Origin: Blastocladiella britannica
Lineage: Eukaryota > Blastocladiomycota > Blastocladiomycetes > Blastocladiales > Blastocladiaceae
DNA length: 25,511 nucleotides
Reading direction: 5' to 3'
Assembly (NCBI GenBank): GCA_025349905.2
Contig: MU624758.1
Location: 1-25,511, forward strand
How positions within the stretch are numbered: position 1 is the stretch's first letter; each line of letters starts with the position of its first letter. This document shows positions 19,301-25,511 of this stretch, piece after piece. The notes beneath the pieces are model-generated. The model searched no databases, was not told the DNA's origin, and saw only the letters and a program-made list of their open reading frames with translations. The translations under genes were made by a program, and so were the position numbers.

Positions 19301-22300
19301 ATGCGCCGCTTCCGGGTCGTGCTTGTACAGTGCGACGGTAGACGCGAGCGACGCAAACCGGCACTGCATGACGAGGTTCTGCCGATTGCCCGCGGCCCGC
19401 GCCGCCTGCACCGCAAATGCCTCGCCGTCGCCCCACAGGCCCACAAAGCAAAACAGACGAATGCAGCTCTCGAGCAGTTTGAAGAGCGGGAGAGGATGCG
19501 CAAGTGCGCGCGCGAGTGGCATGGCGTCAATCGCGAGCTTGAGTCCGCCCACGCTGTCGCCTTGTGCCTCGAGCACCTGCACATGCGCCACTTTGGTCAT
19601 GACCGCGTCAAAGCGCGCTGCTGCTGCGTCTAAATCCGATGCACGGCCGGCCTTGTCCGGATCGTGGCGGCTGCGGCGCCGTTGGCGGGCTGCAGCCCGC
19701 TGCTGCGGTTGCTGGGGAGCACCTCCAATGATCGTGTGCGCCTTGGTCGCATTGCCCATACACACCAGGTACATGGCATACACGGGCGTCCAGTCACTGC
19801 GGTCGCCCGTGTCCAAGTACGGCGAGGCGGTCGCCAGACACTTGCCGGCCTCGCCCACGTATCCCATTTCCAAGTGCGCCATTGCAATTTTGACGAGTAG
19901 GTGGCCACGCGCTGCCCCATGAGAGGCCAGGAGCTGGAGCTGGTAGAGCCGCACGAGCTGTGGGAAGTTAGACCGGGCATGAAGGACCAGTTCGAGCTGC
20001 GAGAAGTGCCAGTACGTGTCCTTGGACATGTTCCATTGTTTGCCCGGCCGCACGACATTCTGGATCAATCGGAAGGCGGTGGACAGGTGGTTGAGATCGT
20101 TGCGCAAAAAGGCGAGGTGGCAGTATGCCAGTGCAAGGAGCTCGACGACCATGGTGCCGTCATTACCGTTGTGCGAGGGCGCGGTCTCCAGCTATAGTAA
20201 ATTTGGTGAGACTCAACCATTGGATGAAAAAAATAAGAAATAAAAAATAAAAAATAAAAAATAAAATACCTTGAGCATGTCAATGACGGCAGCGCACACG
20301 TCGGCATGGCCGCGACCATCCGCCTGTGCCAATTGACACAATAAAAGGTGCGCTCGCCGGATTCCAGTCGGGCCAGTGGCAGCATCCCACGCATCCAAAA
20401 CGCGTGCCGCCTCGTCTCTCGCTCCAGCGGCAAGTAAAAATCGCCACTCGAGCGCAAACACCCGGTGATGCGGGACGCGGACCGCCAATATCGAGTACCA
20501 GGAGCTGGAACCGGGCGGCGACGGTTCGTTTCGTGCAGGATCCGAATTGTTGTCCACGCCGCTGTCGAGAACCGACAGGTCGTGCTCGGAATCCGACGCG
20601 GTCATGTGATTGCTGTGTATTTCGGCGGCGGCCAGCGCCCTGCGGATATAGCGCGTCACAATCGACCGCAAGGCCGAGAGATCGTCCAGGCCGGCGGCTA
20701 ACGTGGTGGCACGCTCCACAAGCTCGGCATAGGTCCCAGCGTGGCCCTCGGTGCGGTGGATTTCGGCGAGAAAGTCGAGCTGCCGTGCAAGCTGCGCACA
20801 CAGAGTTGCTGGCGAAACCGCGGCATCATCGGCTCTGCTCTGCTTGGCCAGATCGTATGCGCGCTCGAGCGCCGTGACCGCCACTTGCGCCACCTCCAGC
20901 GATCCGACCCGGCGGCCACGGACCACGGCAGCGACAGCGATCCCCGATGCCATCGATCCGATCCGCGCCAGACACGTCCCGAGCGCTCCGGTCTGGCCAG
21001 CAGCGCCATGCGTGCACACCTGCACCGCGGTAGCCAAGTTCTCGGCGGCTTTCAGCAGTTCCCCACGAGCATCCATAAGCCGCGCGAGGTACACGAGCCA
21101 CTCGATCACCGCGCGCGCGGCGGAGTGCGACTGCGCCAGGTACGGAAACACCCTTGCCACCAGCTGCGCGACCGTATCGTGCACCAGGTTGGCCGCGTAC
21201 TGGCCCGCGGTATCAAACAGGTTGGCGGGCTCGAGCCGATCGGTCACCCGCGTCGCCGCTTGCACAAACAGGCACCCGACCCGCATTACGCGCGTGACCT
21301 CGGGCCTCGATAGCGCCCGCGCCGCACCCTTGCTCGAAGACGCCCCGCTGCCGCTGCCGGTGCGCTTAGACGGCCGCAGAAACCCGAGCAGACGCTCGAT
21401 CGCCGCGACTGCTTCGGGCTGTACTCGCTCGTGCTTGTCGGCCGCCAGCGAGCGCCACGCTGCCAGTGTCAGCACCGCAAGGCCCAGCCCGGCATGTGGT
21501 CCGGCTGGATTCTGCTCCATTGCGCGCGCGTGCGGGGCGATCCAATCGCAAGCCGAAAAGGCGCTCTCGAGGTTTGATGCAAGAGGAGTGGGCCTAGTAG
21601 TTGCTGCTGCCGCCTTGATGCTCTTGTCGCTCTTGGCGAACGCCTCGATCTGGTCAATGGTCCAGTCCAGTGCGAGGCCAACCACGGCAGGCTGCTGGGC
21701 ATCAAACTCGGGGTGCTGTGAAAGCGGGGCAAGGCCGGTCGCAAGGAGTGTAGGTGGATTGAGTCGCTGGAGTGTCGGGACCACAGTGGTGGCCAGCGGC
21801 GCGCCGCTGCGTGCGAGCCATTGGGACACGATGGGGACCAGGGCCGGTGGTGGCGTCAAGGCGGCCAGGAAGGTGGCGGCCCGAAGGTACTGGCTGCCGG
21901 CGGTTTTGGCACCATGCGATATTTCCATTTGCGCCAGCCACCAGCTCAAATGGCCCGCGGGTTGTTTCTGTTTTTCTTGTGACTGCTGAGCAAGACCACC
22001 AACGCCAAATGCATCCAGCAAAAGCGGGATCGGGTCCGCGAGCGCGGGCACAGACCCTTTACCCGCAGCAACAGCAGAAGACCGCGCCGACCGCGCACTG
22101 GCATGCACGCGCAGGAAATTGAGCATGCACATGGACGCGAGCTGCACAAGCGTCGGATCGGGTCGCTTTCCAGGAACGGGCAGCAGCACGCACGGGCTGT
22201 GGTGCGGAATGACCAGTCCCGCGGCGCCAGCGACCGCTTGCAGCCGGGCCTTGAACTGCATGGTCAGATCGAGGACCACCGGGTACGGCACCAGGGCGTC

Positions 22301-22723
22301 GGCCAGCTGCAATACGAAATTGCACATGCGCTTTTCGATCGCGTACTCGGGTAGCGTGGCCGGGAGCGCGCCGGTGCCCGCGGACGTGATTGCGGTCGTC
22401 GTTTGCACGTATATCTGCAGGACCAAGTCGCGGCGCCGAGCCCACGTCGCCGCTGCATCAGAAGATGACGTCGATGCAGTCGTTATTGGTGCGGTTGGCT
22501 GCTGGGCTTTTTGTTGGGCTGCCACAATGACACTCAAGCCCTTTTGGCACGCGGTCAGGACACGCACGCATGCTTCCAGGCCCGTGACCAGTCGCATTGG
22601 CGAGCTTTTTGTCGAGTCTGGCGCTGTCAGTGCTGCGATCAGCGCGGCCTTGAATGCAATGAGCGTCTTGGCCGACAGTTTGGTCGGGTCGGCAGCAAAG
22701 TTTGCGAGCGAGACGAGGTCCAT
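16391..22723 (-). CDS. ESP1: Separase (cohesin-cleaving caspase-like protease)
   Basis: Exons (minus strand) are 22723-20270, 20191-16965 and 16898-16391; introns are 78 and 66 nt; the product is 2062 aa. It cleaves the cohesin kleisin subunit at anaphase, is inhibited by securin, and in animals also by CDK1-cyclin B. The C-terminal protease domain has the catalytic dyad His1927 (YFGHGAGE) and Cys1954 (LMGCSSGKL), preceded by the LNPGGDLKTTE-like segment (VNPGGDLKTTEATVGP) and NWNGRIGSRPDEPQF, and followed by GNLWDVTDRDIDRF. The N-terminal 1,500 residues are a helical-repeat (TPR-like) superhelix, with a basic Ser/Pro/Arg-rich linker around residues 1400-1450. Intron 2 has a length divisible by three and contains no stop; its removal joins PVMR to SNTNWNG as in the family. 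The start is the ATG at 22723; the next Met is residue 43. It is the largest gene in the window. Confidence 0.95.
20241..20266. repeat. TAAAAAA heptamer repeat inside separase intron 1
   Basis: Three tandem TAAAAAA copies plus a partial fourth lie directly next to the 5' splice site (T-rich on the transcribed strand). They are part of the donor-proximal T tract seen in several introns here. Confidence 0.75.
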
Positions 22724-23108
22724 TCTTTATATATATCGTTCCAGTATTTCGTTGCGGTAGAGCAGGAGTCGGCGATTTAGAGGGATCGAGGTGGTCCGCG
22801 CCGAGTATTCACTGTAATGAATGCATTTTGTGTGAGCATCGTTGTCCTTGCCTGATTTGACAAAACGAATGGCTGGAGAGAAAACCGAGACGGCGTACGC
22901 GTTATGGTACACCAAAGTGTACTCTTGGCAGAAAAATTGCAATGTCCGTGCGCAGAATGAATAATTGAGCCACGAGAAGAGCGGGTACTAGCGCACTCAA
23001 ATTGATCATATTTGCCGAAAAAAAAGTGCATCTCACACGGTCGCGCAAACAATGTATTATATACCGCAACCATTATCAATACCGCCAAAGGGATCAATGC
23101 TACTTTTC
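22724..23108. other. Intergenic region upstream of separase
   Basis: This 385-bp AT-rich spacer lies between the separase start and the tyrosinase 2 stop (tandem, minus strand). An alternating TATATATA run sits a few bases before the separase ATG, too close to be its TATA box unless translation starts further in. I see no RNA gene. Confidence 0.5.
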
Positions 23109-24618
23109 TTAGCCGTTGGATGGCCGCGCAGGTGGTGCACCGCCAGGACGCACGTCAATCTCGGAGAGCAGCGGCCACTCATGCAGCGCGCGCTTAGATG
23201 TAACCATGTCAGCCTCCATCTGATCAATGACACGGTTCACGATCTCGCATGCGGCAGTGGCGCGCTCCAGTGTCACACCTAGTCGAGTGAGATTGGCTTC
23301 TGGTAGCGGGACACACCGGTGCAATGGTGCAGTGCGCGAAAAGTCAAAGAGCCGATACGAGGTCTGCGTCGACGCAGACGGTGGATCCAGCGCATCACGG
23401 CGTATCACGCGGGAAGGAAGCGCTGGAAGAGCCACAGGTAATGCCATGGAGCGCGGCGGCGCATAGTCCGTGCACATGACACGAAAAGTGTCCACCACCG
23501 CGCCGACCGGGTCCTGCCACGGTGGGACGGGTGTGCTGTCAGAGTCTTGATATGAGTATATACGATCTCATGGATAGGAAAAAAGATGGAGCGCACTTGA
23601 GCGTCACTTGGCCGACGCCGCCAGGCGTGTGGGTGCCTTGATAGTCCCAGTAAAGAGCCATGTTGTTGGCGTATTGTCGAGCCCACCAGACTTGGTCCAC
23701 GTGCGCATGGTGCACTGGCAGATGCAAACGTAAAAGTCAATCTCTGAGGATCGGGGAGTACCAAGGGTAATGGATTCGTACTGTAAAATAAAAGATCGTC
23801 GGGCGCGTACTGCAGCGAAGACATTTGCCTATGGTCAACGAAGTTGAGTGGTCGATTTCTTCCATATTTCAATGAAGGAATGATAGAAGCGTACCCGCCA
23901 ATGCCATTGTGCACATCCGCATGCTGACCTCCCTCGTACGCGGTCCCAAACGCCTCAAACGACTGGCCCGTCAAGATAAGCTGGGTCAGCGCGCGTGGGT
24001 CCACGTATGTCGGCTGTTGGGTGAGCGCACGACCGAGACAGGCGCCATCGACCGACATCCAGTTGGCCATTGGGCCGGTCCGAACGCACCCTGTTGCCTC
24101 GCCGACAAAATGGGGGTTGGTCGGATCAAAGATCCTGTGTATGAATTTACATGTCAGCGATTTTTTTGTGCAACTCATTGGTAATAGCGACACGTACGAG
24201 TACGACATGAGCGGATCAAAGTAGGGCAGACCAGAGAGGGCCGAGCCGGTAATGGCGAGCAACTCGGTCTCGAATTGCCAAATGAATCGCCTATGCCACG
24301 CCATGAAGAGGGCGCCGCCGTGCGCGGGTTGGATATATTGCTATTTAGCGATGGTGTATATGAGGTATTTTGTACACGAGAGGATCGGTAGTCAATAATA
24401 AAAAAACACAATACCTGGTGAACGGCCGTATATTGGGTCATGCGGCCATTGCGCTTGAGCTGGTTCGCGGCAGTAGTCAACGCTTGCCATTCGGTCGCAT
24501 TGAGGTCGCGGACCTCCTTGCGCAAGCGTGGGCGAGCACATTCCAGTGCGGCTGGTGATACGAGCGATACATGGAATGCCAGGGACAAGACGAGCAAGGC
24601 GAGCAAAGGAACCATCAT
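23109..24618 (-). CDS. Tyrosinase 2 (type-3 copper oxidase), secreted paralogue of tyrosinase 1
   Basis: Exons (minus strand) are 24618-24415, 24340-24198, 24134-23895, 23828-23782, 23714-23597 and 23535-23109; introns are 74, 63, 66, 67 and 61 nt; the product is 392 aa. The signal peptide is clear (MMVPLLALLVLSLAF..., about 25 residues) before Cys27. Copper A ligands are His67, His75 and His84 (VHQ, PAHGG, WHRRF). Copper B ligands are His187 and His191 (HADVH) and the HHAHVDQVWW motif at 213-214. All ligands are intact although the copper B region is split over three exons, one of only 47 nt. It carries the same C-terminal extension (TPVPPWQDPVG...) as tyrosinase 1 and the same PYFDP variant. 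Two of its five introns (after MSYS and after VTL) are at the same position and phase as in tyrosinase 1. Third codon positions look less GC-rich than in tyrosinase 1. Confidence 0.92.
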
Positions 24619-24729
24619 CGTCTTGCTCCAGAGTCCGAGTCGATAAAGGAAGGAGTAGGCCAATAACAAACAAAAAAAACTTGCAGTGCGATCCGAATCG
24701 GTACACTTGTTTGGGGGTGATCCGTGACC

Positions 24730-24737
24730 CTTTTATA
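24730..24737 (-). promoter_or_regulatory. TATA box of tyrosinase 2
   Basis: TATAAAAG on the minus strand lies about 112-119 bp before the ATG at 24618, matching the spacing in tyrosinase 1. Confidence 0.55.
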
Positions 24738-24902
24738 TGCTCGGATCCACTACTCAAGAAAAGCGCGCATAGCAAACAAGGAATCCAAAAAAAAAGGAAA
24801 TGGAGCCAATGACCGCCCATGTATGCCCGTACAGAAGAAATAACTCCAATCAAGCCCCTGTAAACGATATATTGCCCATTTTTACCAGAGAATTGCCAAG
24901 CT

Positions 24903-25330
24903 TTAGAATGCGCGCTTGCCCGTGATGGTTTCGTACCACATCCGCCAGTCGGAAACAAACGACCAAAGTGGGTACTTGAAGGTCGCCGGCTTGTTTTTCT
25001 CTAAAAATAATATGAGGTGTGCGACAGTGCTAAAAGTGGCAAAAGGCAGACATTCGAACCGTAGAAAAAGTGGCCGACCCACGCGAACGCGTAGCCCTGG
25101 ATCATGGCAAGACCAACCAGGCTGGGCTTGCCGATAGCAACGGCCGTCACGCCAAGGGCAGCAGCGTTGGTCGTTCCTGTTGTAGTCCTCGTTAGAAGAA
25201 ATTGTGTGAAGAGTATGGAACAGCACGCACCAAGGATGTGCAGCCGGCGGTTGGTGCGGTTCGAGTGCTCGCCCAGGTAGAACTTGTAAAAATCGGCGTA
25301 GGTGGCGATTTGCTTCGTGTGCGCGGTCAT
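24903..25330 (-). CDS. Short DUF962 / Mpo1-like membrane protein
   Basis: Exons (minus strand) are 25330-25231, 25176-25060 and 25000-24903; introns are 54 and 59 nt, both splitting a codon after its first base; the product is 104 aa. Family marks are the N-terminal YLGEHSNRTNRRLHILG, a hydrophobic middle (residues 36-70, one or two membrane segments), GYAFAWVGHFF, and the C-terminal EKNKPATFKYPLWSFVSDW. Yeast Mpo1 is an ER iron-dependent dioxygenase that shortens 2-hydroxy fatty acids in phytosphingosine breakdown; conserved His residues (His22, His31 and the GHFF His) are present. At 104 aa it lacks the extra length of yeast Mpo1 (174 aa) and resembles the compact forms common in bacteria. 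Donors are GTGCGT and GTTCGA. Its start codon is 62 bp from that of the divergent gene at 25393. Confidence 0.88.
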
Positions 25331-25392
25331 TGTTTTTTCTATGTTTTTTTTTCAAGTCCAAGAGCCTCCTCCTCTTTCGCGAGCCATCAAAA
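25331..25392. promoter_or_regulatory. Very short bidirectional promoter region
   Basis: These 62 bp separate two divergent start codons and include T-rich and CT-rich stretches. Promoters and leaders of both genes must fit here or overlap the opposite gene. Confidence 0.45.
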
Positions 25393-25511
25393 ATGGGCCT
25401 CACCCTCGAAATCAAGGACGCCAATACCGTCAATGCCGCGCTGCATGTCACCATCTCGGGCGTCGACACCTTCCTGGCCCTCAAGTCGTCCATCGCGGTG
25501 CCCTTGATTGC
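25393..25511 (+). CDS. Small protein, possibly PH-like fold (3' truncated by the window)
   Basis: An ATG in good context (AAAATGG) opens a frame with high-GC codon use that runs to the window edge; 39 codons are seen. The visible part begins MGLTLEIKDANTVNAALHV and continues with a short beta-strand-like pattern ending ALKSSIAVPL. That pattern reminds me of small bacterial-type PH-like proteins of unknown function, but this is only a weak impression from 39 residues. The function cannot be assigned. Its tight head-to-head arrangement with the DUF962 gene suggests shared regulation. Confidence 0.55.
   Translation, partial: MGLTLEIKDANTVNAALHVTISGVDTFLALKSSIAVPLI

Noticed and set aside
18483..19922. 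Long plus-strand open frame (479 codons) opposite separase, and a similar one at 20751-21989
   Set aside because: These are shadows of the GC-rich separase coding strand, with Arg/Ser/Ala/Cys-rich nonsense composition and no family match.
22755..22800. tRNA-like text (GGTAGAGCAGGAG...) upstream of separase
   Set aside because: No matching acceptor stem or GGTTCGA T-loop could be found on either strand.
1..25511. Functional cluster of mitotic genes (cyclin B, separase, SxIP protein)
   Set aside because: The genes are 13 kb apart, on mixed strands, with unrelated genes between; co-location is most likely chance.

Overview
The window is nuclear DNA from a GC-rich fungus. It holds 24 short spliceosomal introns (54-94 nt), TATA-type promoters, low-complexity Gln/Ser/Pro/Ala-rich proteins, and fungal families: B-type cyclin, separase, eIF2-beta, CX2CX18CX2C GATA factors and secreted tyrosinases. 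The mixture suggests an early-diverging, zoosporic-type fungus such as Blastocladiomycota or Chytridiomycota. That placement is inference; there is no rRNA or other marker in the window. I see no mobile element, CRISPR array, rRNA or tRNA.

Layout. At 1-1475 (+) is the 3' part of a disordered Ser/Pro-rich protein with SxIP and SGIR repeats. At 1650-3839 (-) is a B-type cyclin. At 4218-6443 (-) and 6774-7912 (+) are two GATA-finger genes, head to head around a 330-bp promoter region. At 8542-11926 (+) is a very long CTDSPL2-like (FCP1/SCP family) phosphatase. At 12328-13799 (+) is tyrosinase 1. At 13861-15126 (-) is eIF2-beta, at 15219-16306 (-) a RING/TRAF-finger protein, and at 16391-22723 (-) separase. 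At 23109-24618 (-) is tyrosinase 2, and at 24903-25330 (-) a short DUF962/Mpo1-like protein. At 25393 (+) a small protein begins and runs off the window.

How the genes relate. Cyclin B, separase and the possible EB1-binding repeat protein all belong to mitosis or microtubule biology, but they are separated by unrelated genes and there is no sign of a functional cluster. The two tyrosinases are paralogues that share two intron positions and a C-terminal extension, and are probably secreted melanin-type oxidases. Most other genes are housekeeping or regulatory. Exon models were derived by hand from reading frame, splice signals and protein-family continuity. All close in frame, but none is supported by transcripts.

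I found no clearly new multi-gene system. The observations most worth a second look are the SxIP/SGIR array, the 5-codon first exon of the cyclin with a run of tandem CAG acceptors, the prevalence of GTAC 5' splice sites, the divergent GATA pair with one atypical finger, the tyrosinase intron gain/loss pair, and the bacterial-looking head-to-head pair at the right edge.
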